A stretch of DNA of 64,000 bases from positions 930,001 through 994,000 of the forward strand of contig CM026553.1 of the NCBI GenBank assembly GCA_015143295.1, written 5' to 3'. The stretch is from Tetracentron sinense (lineage: Eukaryota; Streptophyta; Magnoliopsida; Trochodendrales; Trochodendraceae). Shown in pieces: positions 45,501 to 57,616 of the stretch. Numbering within the stretch: position 1 is the first letter of the stretch; each line of letters opens with the position of its first letter. Made by a program: the position numbers and the translations under genes. Below the pieces are notes generated by a model. The model ran no database searches. It worked only from the letters and a program-made list of their open reading frames with translations, and was not told the origin of the DNA.

Positions 45501-47239
45501 TTGGGTTGAACCTGCCAGAGCTGTGAGCACAGATTTTTGCCTCACATGATATTTCTGATTAAGGTTAAGAGTCGTCACCTATTAATTCTAAGGGATAGGT
45601 CCTGAATATGGATAAGGTCTAGTAGTCTCAATGAGATTCTAGGTAAGCGGTTTGATTAATTTCTGGGGAAGATGTTAGGCACCTTGGGACCCCCATTTTA
45701 CAATGGTTACCTACTCCCTAGGTATAAGTCAAACTAATGTTAAAGTTTTAATTAAATGCCTAAATTTTAGGGTATACTAATCCAAGAAAGGGAAAATCTT
45801 AAACTAGGGTCGAACTCGAGTAGGATTGCCTACATACTCACATGGTGTGAGATCAGATCAAGCGTAGTTCTGACATATGAGCCTGTGTCAAGGCTAGGGG
45901 AGTGTGTGAGTGTACCGAGGTGGTTAGGACTTAGTCTGGGGACTAAGGTTTGATTGACCGGGGTGTTCAAATGCATGGTTTAGGGTTTCGGGCCTGGAGG
46001 CTAAAGGTTGAGCCCGGGAGTAAGGGATTGGGCCCGGAGGCCAAGATTGAGCCTGGAGGCTAGGGATTGGGCTCAGAGGCCTAAGGTGTGGGCCCGAAGG
46101 CCTAGGGTATGGGACTGGAGGCAAGAGATTGGGCCTAGAGGCCAAGATTGAGCCCGAAGGCTAGGGATTGGGCCTAGAAGCCTAGGATATGAGCTTAACC
46201 AAAGCTAGAGTTGGTTAACTGGGGTTAAGAATGAGTTAACCATGGTTAGAGTTGCTAACCATGATTAATAAAGGTCCAAGTCTGATTTTTGATCATTTTG
46301 CATTTTTTGACTTTTTAAGGGATTTTAAAGGATTTTTCCCAAGTTAAAATAGTCTTAACCATGGTTAAAAGTTAATCGAGGTTAAGTTTAATCCTAGTTC
46401 AGGGTCTCACTAGGTCTGAGGTGGGCCCAGATAGCTTGGCAGAGCCTAGAATGGTCTCCTACAAGGTCTGGACCCAACAAGGCCCACCGGTGTGAAAACA
46501 ATGTGAATGTTGGTAGAATAATCACCACAAATTCTCTTTCTTTGTAAAATAGAATTGGCGATAGAATAACTACTGTCATTGTCATTGTTTTTCAAAACAG
46601 TGGCTTTGCAGCCATGGGGAAAGGTCAGGGGTGAGCCCAGAGGCTTGGGGAGTTGCCTAGAGGGACCCTTGAGAATGTTATGGGGTCTGGTCTGGACCCA
46701 GGGATTGGTTTGGATTGGGCCCATAGTGGCCACTTCCAATGAGAACCAGAAAACCCGGAATGTCGGTAATCTGTTTACCGACAATCTGGATATTTTCTAT
46801 ATTTTTTAGTTAAACCCCGGTTAAGTTGGTCTAGTGAACATGAGATGATCAGGGGGTAGAGGGGAGGTCTCAGGGACCTCAACTAGGCTCAGGAATGGAC
46901 CAGGTTCACATTATATAAGGCCTAGAGCCACTGCAAGGAAAAAGGCCAGGAATGGCGGTATTGAGATTACCCCCATTCCTGATTTTCTCTGGTTTCAAAT
47001 TTTTCCTTCATGGTGCTGCACTACCATGCTTCTGGGGGTCCTTTATGGATTAGAGGTTTCCAAGAAGCTTAGGGGGAGTATGGGAAGACACCTAAAGTAC
47101 CCATGCTTGGTGTGTGATGGTGTTAAGGTTTCATGGGGTCCCCATAGCCTATGAAAAAGGCAAGCAAACGCCTACTCTCAGACTTGGACGAAACAAAAGT
47201 CTCTTGGAATAGGAACAGAGGCTGACATATAATAAAGAG
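45500..47239. repeat. Non-coding LARD/LTR-like element, left part, with hairpin modules
   Basis: The segment has the look of a large non-coding LTR element (GTCGTCACCTATTAATTC near 45570, then TTAGGCACCTTGGGACCC). 45985-46195 is a minisatellite of about nine variant units near 24 bp (GGCCTAGGGATTGGGCC). From 46480 several inverted repeats share a GGTA..TACC core: GTCGGTAA/TTACCGAC (46762-46782) and AGGAATGGCGGTA/TACCCCCATTCCT (46948-46980). The sequence is cut at 47239 by an LTR element and seems to continue at 53146, where the same hairpin core recurs. Confidence 0.6.
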
Positions 47240-48678
47240 TGTAAAGTCCATGTTTTATGTGTTGGCTTATTCCGGTGTTAAAACAAGTAAGTCTAGGTGA
47301 TTAGGTGTGTATCTTGTGTCATTGCCTTCAAGCATCCATGACAAGTGAAGTTGAAGACCGTTGAAGACTCGGTTAATCATTTCCTTTGTTTCACTCATAG
47401 GATGGTAAGTGACCTAGATACCATGTTATTTTAGGTGGGAATTGACTTAGATGAACCATAATATGATACCTTAGGTGGACATCGTTTTAGACTAATCATA
47501 TGGACCCTAGGTGGTGAGATATGTAGTGCAAAACAAGTTCAAAAATTTGAAATTTCTCAAACAACCAAGGTTGCTTGTAGGTGACATATCTTCAAAACTT
47601 TAGCTCGGATTTTGCTCCATAATATATCAAATCGACTGCGTCGAAAATATCTATAACTTTCATGAAGGGTGCAAGAGCTAAAAATAACTTTTTAAAATCG
47701 GGTCTGCACCTCAAGATCGACCCTGATATGGGGACATTTTATATGGGATAAAAATCCAGAAAGCAAGAAAAGCCAGGGTCGAACCTAAGAGACCTTTCAG
47801 TCGACCGAAGTGCAAGGTTGGGTCGACCCTGATATGGGATTTTTGGATTTCTTGCCTTTTTTGGTTTTTAGCAACTTCTAATCTTTGGTTTTGGTTCCCT
47901 ATATAACTAGAACCCTTCTAATACGAAAAAGGGGATTTTGGGAGTATGTGGAGAGCACTTTGGAGGATCTCTAGAGTTCATAGAAACTCAAGGATTTATT
48001 TTTCTCTACCCCTTTGGTTAGTTTCTTTCATCCTAGATTTTTCAAGCCAAAAGCTTCATTATAGCTTGTTTGGACTTTTCCATTGAAGGAGTCCATCTAG
48101 GAGTTAATTTTAATCAAACCATCAACCCGTTCTGGATAGAACAACTTGGACGGAATGTTCTGAAGCCTTTGCGAAGGAGATCGATCCGAGAAGGATCGTG
48201 GCAGAGTAATTTGTTTGGTGGAATCTGAAGCCGTCAGTGACGAAGATCAATCGGAAGATTGTGGACTGTTTTCGAGACACAAAGAGAAGTACGAGCGGAT
48301 GCGGTTGATCACGGGACTTGTGAGTACGTCATGACTTTTCGAGGCGTAGAGGACTAAGAACTGAAGGATCGTAGTGTCGAGTCCGAAGGAGTCAAGTTTG
48401 AGTCTTGTAAGTTTTTGTTAACTTTGTCTTAGTGGATTCTCATGGCTGGACTAAGTCCCGTGGTTTTTCCCGGAAGGGTTTCCACATAAAAATCCTTATG
48501 TTATGGTTTGGATGTTTCTCTCTATTTCTGCACTTTATATTCATCATCCCTTTAATTGATAACTTAATTGTCAAATCATAGAAATGGTAGATTGAATTGT
48601 AGGGAAACCTAACATTCCCCTTGAACTTGTGAGTTGTCAACTCAAACATCGGATTGGAGGTTCATCGAATTTTTTTCA
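47240..48678 (+). repeat. 5' LTR of the TR-GAG element
   Basis: It starts TGTAAAGTCCATG and ends TTTTTTTCA, with TG..CA termini over 1439 bp. A start ATTCCGGTGTTAAAACAAG, a middle rich in GGTCGACCC-like words and an end GATTGGAGGTTCATCG align with the second copy. Transcription is expected to begin in this copy; I did not fix the TATA box. Confidence 0.9.
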
Positions 48679-48680
48679 AT

Positions 48681-48692
48681 TGGTATCAAAGC
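48681..48692 (+). other. Primer binding site of the TR-GAG element
   Basis: TGGTATCAAAGC lies two bases after the LTR and matches the plant tRNA-Met priming site with one variant base. Confidence 0.85.
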
Positions 48693-48769
48693 GGGTTCAC
48701 TAATTTTTAGTGCGATCTCATTCTTATATTCGGTGAATATGAATCTCCAAAGAGAGGGATGATCCATCT

Positions 48770-50460
48770 CTTGTCCCCCATTATTTGATGGGAATAATTA
48801 TACCTATTAGAAAGCTCGAATGAGAGCATTTCTAAAATCATTAGATGAGAGAGTATGGATCTCCATTGAACAAGATTGGACCCATCCAACAAAGACCATT
48901 GATGACCAGACCATCCCTAAACCTTCTTCTGAATGGACCAATGTAGATCTTGAAAGTTGTAGATGGAACAGTAAGGGTCTAAATGCAATCTTCGCCGCTG
49001 TCACACTCGAAGAATTTCAGCGTATTTCTAAATGTGACACTTCGAAGGAGGCATGAGACATTCTTCAAATTACCAATGAAGAGACTACAACTGTCAAGAT
49101 CTCCAAACTTCAAATGCTTACCTCTAAGCTGATGATGGATGATAATGAAACTTTTGACAGTTTTTATGCTAATCTGAGTGACATTATCAATTTTAGTTTC
49201 AATTTAGGGGAAAGAATTCCTAAGTTCAAAATTGTTAGAAAACTTTTGAGGTCTCTACCTGAGAGATTTCAATAGAAAGTTATCGCCATTGAAGAAAGCA
49301 AAAATATTGATGCTCTAAAAATTGAAGAGTTGGTTGGTTCTCTCCAAACCTATGAGTTAAATCTGAACTCATCTAAGAAACCAAAATCTATTGCCTTGAA
49401 ATCCATCAAGGAATCCATAGATGGTTTAGATAATGACTCTAAGGATGATGAAAAAGAGTTGACTTTATTTGCAAAGAAATTCAGAAAATTTCTGAAATTT
49501 AATAAGAGATTTAATTTGAAATGACAAAAATCTTTTGAGAAGTCAAAGTCCAAACACTTTGATAATAAGAAACATCTTAAAAGTGCTGACAGTATGTTGT
49601 GAGTGACCAACATTATAGTGATGGTGAGGATGATGAGAGTTAGAATGACTCAGATTCTGAGGGAGACCTCGAGGCTGCCTATGATGAGCTATTTCAGGAA
49701 TGCCTAAAGCTGAAAAAGGTTCAGTTTCCATATCCAAAAAGATCAAATCTATTGAAATAGAAAAAGATGCATTAGACCAAGTGGCTTCAGGGTTGAGAGC
49801 TCTTGTGTCACAGCTTGAGGAAGAGAAGGCTTCCCTCCTTGATAAGACTCAGCTTCTTGTATTTGATTTGCATGTTTATCTTGATAAAAAGACAAGTCTT
49901 GAAATCAAGTTGGCTGATCTTGAGCAAAATCAGAGGTATGGAGATGTGAAGGGAACTTCATCCACCTCGAACACTGAGCCTGGTGCTAAAAGGCGCCCTC
50001 CTGCTAAAGGTAAAGACCTTTCAACTCAGAAATTCATTCCTATATGTCATAAATGTAGAGTGAAGGGTCATATTAAACCTCGATGTCCTAAACTTTGAAG
50101 AATGCCCAATCATGGTTTTGAGAACCAAAATAACTTAAATGAGAATCTTCAAAGGAGAGTTGATATCCTAGTGGAAATGTCTAGTAAGTTAAATGATGAT
50201 ATATTGAATATCTATGATAACTCTAGACAGTGGCATGATCATGACACTCCTTATGCTAGATATAAAGGAGGTAACGGGGTGAACCATAATACTTGTCCTA
50301 ATTCTAGGATTCAATCTAGGAAAATGGGGAACAAGAGGAAGAGACAAAAGGTCATACCTACCTCAATTGAAATGGTTAGAGACCAAAGAGTCAATCAAAC
50401 TGCTAAAACCGTTTGGGTGAGAAAGGAAGACCTCAAGGGCCTCACTTAGCTCGTGCCTGC
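48770..50460 (+). pseudogene. Gag gene of the TR-GAG element
   Basis: 48780-49520 encodes a copia-type gag: 'ARMRAFLKSLDERVWISIE', then the UBN2-like region with 'LQMLTSKLMMDDNETFDSFY' and 'IPKFKIVRKLLRSLPERFQ', and 'IEELVGSLQTYELNL'. Stops lie near 49054 and 49273, and a stop and frame break follow at 49522. 49700-50098 holds a coiled-coil-like stretch and a zinc knuckle C-x2-C-x4-H-x4-C ('ICHKCRVKGHIKPRC'). 50102-50447 continues with a polar tail ending 'KTVWVRKEDLKGLT', a stop and no pol gene. Three or four defects suggest that it no longer makes full-length Gag. Relatives would package and mobilise only with enzymes from another copia element. Confidence 0.87.
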
Positions 50461-51668
50461 CATAGCCTAGGGTGTGTGATATTGATGTATCTTGTCATAG
50501 TGCTATGTTGCTTGTGTATACTAGTAGGTCTTTTATTTTTTTTGTTGATATTTGTTTTAGTTTGTTTTTCTGTTCTCTTTATTTTGAAAAATCCAAAACC
50601 ATTGAAAAACTAAAATTCAAAAGATTTTTGTCATGTTGCCCTTGTCTGACTTGCATGATCTGCATTCCTTGTGTGATCTTTATTTCTATACTTGTCCAGG
50701 GTTGAACATGAGTTTGTTGCTAATTGAGGATATATCACCTTCAGTCTCTTGGTTAGGCAGAAAATTAGATTAGTTTTATCTTACATAGTTAGAGACTTAT
50801 TCATATGTGTATGCTTTACAATTTCACATGCACTCTGACTGATTGTTTTGAGAGGTCTATTTTTCAATCTGTAGGTGTTTGATTTATCCCAATAGTGTGA
50901 CATTGGATGACCAATCCAGAATGACCATATTGTTAGTCATCCCCATTTAGTTAGATGTGTATCATCAGTTGGACTAACTAATCATGTTCTTCATTGGACT
51001 TATAATTTTAAATTACTAAATGCTTTTGATGCATGTTTGTGTGACACATGATTTATTTTTTTTTTTTTCTTATTAGTTGGCATGAGCCTTTCTATCATAG
51101 GTGCTCTGTTTTTTGTGGTGTCCTTGATCTTAGGGGGAGAATATCAAGTTGATTTGTTGAGGGAGAGTTTGTGCTTGAGTTGTTGAGGTGGAGTTTGTGC
51201 TTTATATTTCTATTTTGTACCCCGCTCTTTAGTCCCTGCATTATCTGTATTTGATTGGTTGTATTGTGATTACCTTGATATTTCACATGTGTTAAATTGG
51301 TATATTCTTTGTGATATTGACATCATGATTACTTTTGGCAATTGCACAAAAAAGAGGGATAATGTTGGGTACTATTTCCCAAGTTCAGTACATTCCTTGC
51401 AATACCTGTGTTTATGCATTTTCATATTCCATACATGCTTCACTGGGTATTTTATTTATGAGCATGTGCAGGTGTAGGGTTGTAGCCAACAGATCTTACT
51501 TGACAAGAACTTCAGTGTCTACATTTAAGATGATTTGTCAATTGATGTCATGTAATAGTGTTGGAGTCATGTAATGCCCTAATTTACAGTTTTTATGTGT
51601 TTGGGTGAGTTTGTGTCAAGTCATGTACTTCAGTTTTGTTTTGCCAAGGAATTGCCAAAGGAGGAGAT
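50461..51668. other. Non-coding interior of the TR-GAG element
   Basis: This is where pol would lie in an autonomous element. I see T-rich sequence with no conserved protease, integrase or RT words. It ends with the purine tract AAAGGAGGAGATTA before the 3' LTR. Confidence 0.75.
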
Positions 51669-53145
51669 TATAAAGTCCATATTTTATGTGTTGGCTTATT
51701 CCGGTGTCAAAACAAGTAAGTCTAGATGATTAGGGGTGTATCTTGTGTCATTGCCTTCAAGCATCTACAACAAGTGAAGTTGAAGACCGTTGAAGACTCG
51801 GTTGATCATTTCCTTCGTTTCACTCATAGGATGATAACTGACCTAGATATCATGTTATCTTCGATGGGAATTGACTTAGATTAACCATAATTTGATACCT
51901 TAGGTGGACATCATTTTAGACTAATCATATGGACCTTAGGTGGTGAGATATGTAGTGCAAAACAAGTTCAAAATTTTGAAATTTCTCAAAAAACCAAGGT
52001 TGCTTGTAGGTGACATATCTCCCAAACTGTAGCTCGGATTTTGCTCCATAATATATCAAATCGACCGCGTCGAAAAGATCTATAACTTTCATAAGGGGTG
52101 CAAGAGCTAAAAATGACTTTTAAAATCAGGTCTGCACCTCAAGGTTGACCCTGACCATTGAGGGTCGACCCTAATATGGGGACATTTTGTATGGGATAAA
52201 AATCCAAAAAGCAAGAAAAGCCAGGGTCAATCCTGAGAGACCTTTCGCTTGACCGAAGTACAAGGTTGGGTTTACCTAAGGTACTCCCAGGGTCGACCCT
52301 GATATGGGATTTTCAGATTTCTTGCCTTTTTCGGTTTTAGCAACTTCTAACCTTTGGTTTTAGTTCCCTATTTAACTAGAACCCTTCCAATATGAAAAAG
52401 AGGATTTTGGGAGTGTGTCAAAAGCACTTTGGAGGATCTCTAGAGTTCATAGAAACTCAGGGATTTATTTTTCTCTACCCCCTTTGTTAGTTTCTTCATC
52501 CTAGTGGTTGCAAGCCAAAAGCTTCATTATAGCTTGCTTGGACTTTTCAATTGAAGGAGTCCATCTAGGATTTGATTTTAATCAAACCATCAACCCGTTC
52601 TGGATAGAACAACTTGGCCAGAGTGTTCCGGAGCCTTTGCGAAGGAGATTGATCCGAGAAGGTTCGTGGTAGTATGATTTGGTTGGTGGAATCCGAAGCC
52701 GTCATTGATGGAGATTGATCGGAAGATTGTGGACTGTTTTCGAGATACAAAGAGAAGTATGAGCTGCTGCGATTGATCACGGAACTTGTGAGTACGTGAT
52801 GAATTTTTGAGACGTGGAGGACTAAGAACTGAAGGATCGTAGTGTCGAGTCCGAAGGAGTCAAGTTCGAGTCTTGTAAGTTTTTGTGAACTTTGTTTTAG
52901 TAGATTCTCATGGTTGGACTAGGTCCCATGATTTTTCCCGGAAGGGTTTCCACGTAAAAATCCTTGTGTTATGGTTTAGATGTTTCTCTCTATTTTCGCA
53001 CTTTAAATTCATCATCTCTTTAATTAATAACTTAATTGTTAAATCATAGAAATAGTAGATTGAATTGTAGGGAAACCTAACCATCCCCTTGAACTTGTGA
53101 ATTCTCAACTCAAATATCGGATTTAAGGTTCACTGAATTTTTTTA
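51669..53145 (+). repeat. 3' LTR of the TR-GAG element
   Basis: This copy starts TATAAAGTCC, where the 5' copy has TGTAAAGTCC, and ends in a T run followed by A where the 5' copy ends TTCA. Both terminal dinucleotides are therefore mutated. It is 1477 bp and contains a block absent from the 5' copy near 52150-52175. Right after it comes AAGAG. Confidence 0.9.
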
Positions 53146-54064
53146 AAGAGAAAAGAGAAGGGCAGGGGAAGGACCCTACCCTACTGGCACGTCTCAAACT
53201 TTGGTGGTGGTTACGGTGATGAGAAAAGGAGAGGACCTCTCTGAGGAGGGTAGGCCAAGACTCAGGCTCAGATCATGGATTTGCAAACACAGGGCTCTGG
53301 AACTTTCGGATTTTACATAATCTTTTTTTTTTCCTGGGAATTTTTTAATGGGTTTGAGCTTGAAGATGAGTTTCAATTTATAGAGGAGGGGTTTATGGAC
53401 ACCAAGGGAATAAGGATAGGGGTAGGCGGAGGCTGATAGAAAGCTCAAAGGCATGGGAGGTTGGCCAGAGGCGTGCCTGAGGCACTGGAGGGTGCAGAGT
53501 TTGCGTAAAACGCAAACTCAGGGAATGACGGTAGAACCAGTACCGCCATTCCCTGTTAGGCTGAAGGAAAGAATGACGGTAAATAGTTTACCGCTATTCT
53601 TGGGTTTTTCGAAGAATGGGTCTGGCCCAGCTTAAATGTACAGCATGCGGTACGATTTTTACCACAAAAGAAATATCGGTAGATGGACTACCAATATTCT
53701 GATATTTTTTTTAATTTTAGGGTTGGGCGTCCCTTCTAGGGCTTGGCTGGGGGTCTGTGGGCCCTGTATGGGCCTAAGGCTCTTTTGGCTACAGGTTCAA
53801 GCCTTATGGGCCTTGGGCTTAGCCCTAGGTCCATGACTAGGCTCTTTAGGATTAGGGCTAGGTTAGGGTTGATCCTAGGTTTGACCTAGGGCTTACCTAC
53901 GGTTATGCTAGAGTTAGACTAGGGTTTACCTAGGGTTTGATTGGGATTTGACTAGAATTTACCTATGATTTGACTAGGATTTAAATTAGGGTTTGCCTGG
54001 GATTTACCATGATTAAATTACTTAACCATAGTTAAAAAAAGTGTGTAGAAATTGGGTGCTTACA
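53146..54064. repeat. Non-coding LARD/LTR-like element, right part, with hairpin modules
   Basis: This appears to continue the element cut at 47239. Four inverted repeats with the same GGTA/TACC core follow one another: GGGAATGACGGTA/TACCGCCATTCCC (53521-53553, one mismatch), AGAATGACGGTAAA with TTTACCGCTATTCT (53570-53600), TGCGGTA with TACCACA (53645-53665), and AATATCGGTA/TACCAATATT (53672-53698, one mismatch). 53840-54005 is a degenerate array of TAGGGTTTACCTAGG-like words. GGGTGCTTACA at 54055-54065 looks like an LTR end. Confidence 0.6.
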
Positions 54065-54408
54065 TACAGAATGAGGAATACCTCAACTGTTTGCATTTGC
54101 CCCCCATCTTATCAAACAGATCACTTTGATCCCTCTCTAGTAGTAGATTGTCAAACACTGAAAATGCTTAGTCAGTCTAGGGATCCCCCCCCCCCCCGGC
54201 GGGTACGAGCTGCAAGAGTCTGAATATTTCGATCCAACCTACTAAAGTAGTTAAATGAGCCAAAAAAAAAAGGTCGGTAAAAATTAAAAACATCCCATGT
54301 GACCAAACTCATTCCTCTCTATAAATCAAGGAAATATTTCGATTTTATATACAGCATACAAAAATGAATATGTGGTCCAGAAGGCAAAGCAAAAACAAAG
54401 GAAAGCTG
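54065..54408. other. SINE-like fragment with a 13-C run, 3' of the GT92 gene
   Basis: GGATC followed by a run of 13 C (54185-54197) and GGGTACGAGCTGCAAGAG resembles the right half of the SINE-like copies at 59470 and 60174, followed by an A-rich tail near 54261. 54290-54408 is probably the 3' UTR of the minus-strand GT92 gene. Confidence 0.45.
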
Positions 54409-54754
54409 TCATTGCCGCGTTCTTCGTAGCCTAGTCCCAATAGTCTGAATTTCGAATCTCTTTACCAACTTGGCGGCGCCTCTCAAAGCGGTTTCCAGGA
54501 CATAGGGCGTGCCTTGGAAGGTGAGGTCGGTTGCATTGACCAGCTGTCGACATGGCTCTCCCCGTTCCGAGATGGTCCCATGATAATGGAAGTACTTGAG
54601 CCTGCGGTCTGTCTTGTGTAGCGTCCTTCCGGCTACATTTTGAGACATGTGCACCCCCGTTGCATACACATTCCGTGCTTGCACCGCATACTTCCGGTCC
54701 CTCCTTGTTCCTCTCTTCACGTCCCTATACACTAGCTTCTCAAACCCCCATTTA
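54409..54754 (-). CDS. GT92 galactan-synthase-like gene, exon 2
   Basis: Exon 2 encodes the last 115 residues after the acceptor AATGATAACAG and stops at 54409. It contains 'KWGFEKLVYRDVKRGTRRDR', 'YATGVHMSQNVAG' and 'YFHYHGTISERGEPCR', all strongly conserved in plant GT92 galactan synthases, and ends with a basic tail. Its first base completes the codon split by the intron (exon 1 ends ..GTGAG), so the join is in phase. Full length is 492 residues, close to Arabidopsis GALS proteins (near 500). The reading is intact. Confidence 0.92.
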
Positions 54755-56130
54755 CTGTTATCATTCACACCGCCACAAACAAACAAACAAACAAAACAAG
54801 AGACTCAAAAAGCAATATATATATATATATAAAATCCCAAAGCACTCTATGCAAGTTGCCTACCATCAACTGATGAACATTCATCTTTCTCGCACCAGGG
54901 CTATACAATTTTTACCAAGCACCCCAAATGGAGGAGCTAATCAAAGCTCTTGTTGAAGCCTAAGTAAGCTACTCCGGCCTATTTAACTGTGGTTGAGATT
55001 CACTAATTTTTAGGATTAAAGAATCTAACCTTGATTTTTTTTTTTTTTTTTTAAACCGAGTTATTTAAATCTCCTTCCAGGTTAATTTCTTTAACACTAA
55101 GAGTTAGTGAACCTTAACCACATTTAAAAGAAATATAGGTCGGCCTAAGAACCTAGGCCCAAGTAAATCCGTTGCCAATCAAAAAGTCACAATCACATGT
55201 GTCGGTGTGATTTTTAGGCTATGGAAACGTAGGGTGGGTTGGGTTAGGTTAGGACCCACCATTAGAACGAATTGGCCATCATTCATTAGATTCTTAATAT
55301 TATCATATAATCCTCTCAAGTTAACCTCTCCAAGACAGGCGACAGGGACTGGTCACTCATGGAGTGGTGGGTCCTCATTTACAATTATAATACTCGGAAT
55401 CTAGAATTTTACCCCTCTACTAGATTGTATTAAAAGGAGGTCTAAATCATAATAATGGGAAACAAGGAGACAGAGGACAAGTTCAGGCCACCATTCCATC
55501 TCCTTCCTACCAATATCAAATACAAAGACACCTAAAACCTAAAACCCCAAAAAATGTGTGAATACATCCAAAGATGGAGACACCAGCCGATTTAGATATA
55601 TTTTCTACATAAACAAACAGACAAAAGAACCTCCACATAAAATTACATTCACTCAACCACCACACCACAATGTGCCTATATCATATCACACTAACTGAAA
55701 ATCTCATTTAACTTCTTTATTAAGTTATTGTTAAATCCAGTAGTTTCAATGATTTGTCTTGAAGAAGGTTCAAAAATTGAATCTTGACATGGACACGAAT
55801 TGTGAATATTAAAAACCTCATTATCAATTTTTGAAAAAAAACTAGAATCATGAACTGCAAATCACCAGCCAGACTTGAACTGTTGATATTCTCACACTAA
55901 CCTTGATCAATTCAAATCTGAGACTAGAAACGTGTTGTAAAATCATATGTTTGCGTCTCTAATTTGGCTCTAAAAGTTGAATTCCTTAATTTAGTATGTA
56001 AAACTCAAGGTTTGTCCCTAACACTATATATGTTGTAAGATGTTGAATTCATGACTTTTCTACGCAGACCAGTAATAAACTGAGACCAGTAAAATTAAGG
56101 TAAAAAAAAAACAGAAACAAGAGTACCCAC
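54755..56130 (-). other. Intron of the GT92 gene
   Basis: On the minus strand it begins GTGGGTAC and ends AACAG. It contains a TA repeat (near 54813), a poly-T/A tract (near 55032) and no other gene. GALS genes of Arabidopsis are usually described with few introns; this single intron splits the protein after residue 377. Confidence 0.85.
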
Positions 56131-57263
56131 CTCACAGTTTTTCCTTCATCGGTGGCAAGGCAGAGCTTATTGGACATGGGCATCTGTTCGATAGTGAATT
56201 GCGAATAATCGGAAAGGGAATCAAGAATGGACGCAATGGTGTTCTTGGGGTGCACATAAAGGTACTCATCGACATCAAAGAAGAACATCCACTTAGCCAT
56301 GAATCGATACCGATGCAGACAGTCATTCACAACAAGAAACTGATTGTGATAATACCCATCAAAGCGTTCCTGCTCCCTCACATCGTGCAGTGTCACAAAC
56401 CCTTTCTCCATCCATGGCTTCAGAACCTCCAGAACCTCCCGGTGGACCCCACCTGCGTCGTATATAATGAAATGGGACTTCTTCCCCAATAACCTCACAT
56501 GGTAGGCCATCCACTCCCTCACCCTCTGCGGACTCAAACTCCCGTACAACGGAGACCCGCAGTAGAGGTGATCATAGGGAGGTGGGGATGTAAAGATGGA
56601 GGCGTTGAAGCTCCCTGGAGCTTCTCTAAGCGCTTCCATCTTGTCGATTGCGTCGACATCTCGATCGCCTCCACCGCGGGTGGAGGCATGGAGAATCAAA
56701 CGCCCTCCGGAGCCATCAACGCCGACGGGCTCTGGGAAAGTGCAGTTGACAACAACTACCGTGTAGACACGGCCGTATCCCCAATCAGGGAGGATTTTGT
56801 AGGCGAGAGTGGTGGTGGAGGAGGAACGATTAGAATGAGGGACCCACTCGCAGAGGTATCGAGGCTTAGCGTAGACATGAAGGGGCTTTGAAGCAAGGCC
56901 AATTACGGCAAAGGTGTTGAGGCCTCCCCTGTAAGTACCCATCTGGATAAAGGAGTAGGCAGCAGCGCCGTATGGGTAGAAAGCACGCTTGATGATGCGG
57001 ATGCCCATGGACATGGACCCATCACGAATCTCATCTTCTTGAACGGACGGTGGTGGTGGTGGTGATGATAGTGAAGGTGGTGGTGGTGACAGTAAAGGTG
57101 GTGGTGTGGCCAGAGAGGAGAAGTTGGAGAGACAGAGGGAAGGAGAGAGGGAGAGACGAGAGGGGAGGAATTGGAGGAGAGTGGCTAAAGACGAGAGAAT
57201 GAGAAGAGTCGTTAAGAGGAGTTTGAACTCTGCAGCACAGTTCCAAACAACACCAACAAACAT
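56131..57263 (-). CDS. GT92 beta-1,4-galactan synthase-like gene, exon 1
   Basis: Exon 1 encodes residues 1-377 of a Golgi type II membrane protein: a short N-terminus, a membrane helix at about 11-34 ('FKLLLTTLLILSSLATLLQF'), and a Ser/Pro-rich stem at 50-75. Conserved GT92 (DUF23) sequence follows, including 'HFIIYDAGGV' and the D-V-D motif at 330-332 ('FFFDVDEYLYV'), expected to bind the metal and UDP-galactose. Family members extend beta-1,4-galactan side chains of pectic rhamnogalacturonan I. The start at 57263 follows a CT-rich leader; its first residues line up with those of GALS proteins. An upstream ATG at 57309 is out of frame by one base across a GA repeat. GALS is the likely family; I do not choose between paralogues 1, 2 and 3. 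Confidence 0.92.
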
Positions 57264-57616
57264 CTTCCTATCTTTCTCTTTCTCTCTCTCTCTCTTTATC
57301 TTTAGTCATCCAAGAGGGGGAGAAATGCAGAGAACAAGAACCAGATTCTTTTCTTTTTCTTTCTTCCTTACTTTTCCCGATAGAAAACTGAAACAGTAAT
57401 TACTAATTAGGAGGAAAAAGTTGGTATTTAGCAAAAGAAGGTGAGCTTTTGTTTTATTGTTTAGAAAGCATCCTCTCACCCTTGCAGTTTTGAGGGATGG
57501 GAAAGTGGGGCGCTCAGGATTCTCTCTGGCGAAGCTGGAAAGGTCGTCTTGGACATCCATACACCATGCAACAGGTGGCATGGAAACAAAATAGAGAGAA
57601 AAGTCCGTTCATTTTC
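57264..57616. other. 5' leader and promoter region of the GT92 gene
   Basis: On the gene's strand a GA-rich tract (57268-57300) lies just before the start codon, as in many plant 5' UTRs. An out-of-frame ATG lies at 57307-57309. I cannot fix a TATA box. The foldback element begins at 57617, about 350 bp upstream of the start codon. Confidence 0.5.

Larger units (their letters stand above)
47240..53145 (+). mobile_element. Gag-only LTR retrotransposon (TR-GAG type)
   Basis: LTRs lie at 47240-48678 and 51669-53145, flanked by the 5-bp duplication AAGAG (47235-47239 and 53146-53150). A tRNA-Met type primer site (TGGTATCAAAGC, 48681-48692) follows the 5' LTR, and a purine tract (AAAGGAGGAGATTA) precedes the 3' LTR. 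The interior encodes only a decayed gag with a zinc knuckle. There is no protease, integrase or reverse transcriptase, and the 1.2 kb after gag is non-coding. This matches the non-autonomous TR-GAG class. The LTRs differ by scattered substitutions and small indels, so insertion is not very recent. Confidence 0.92.
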
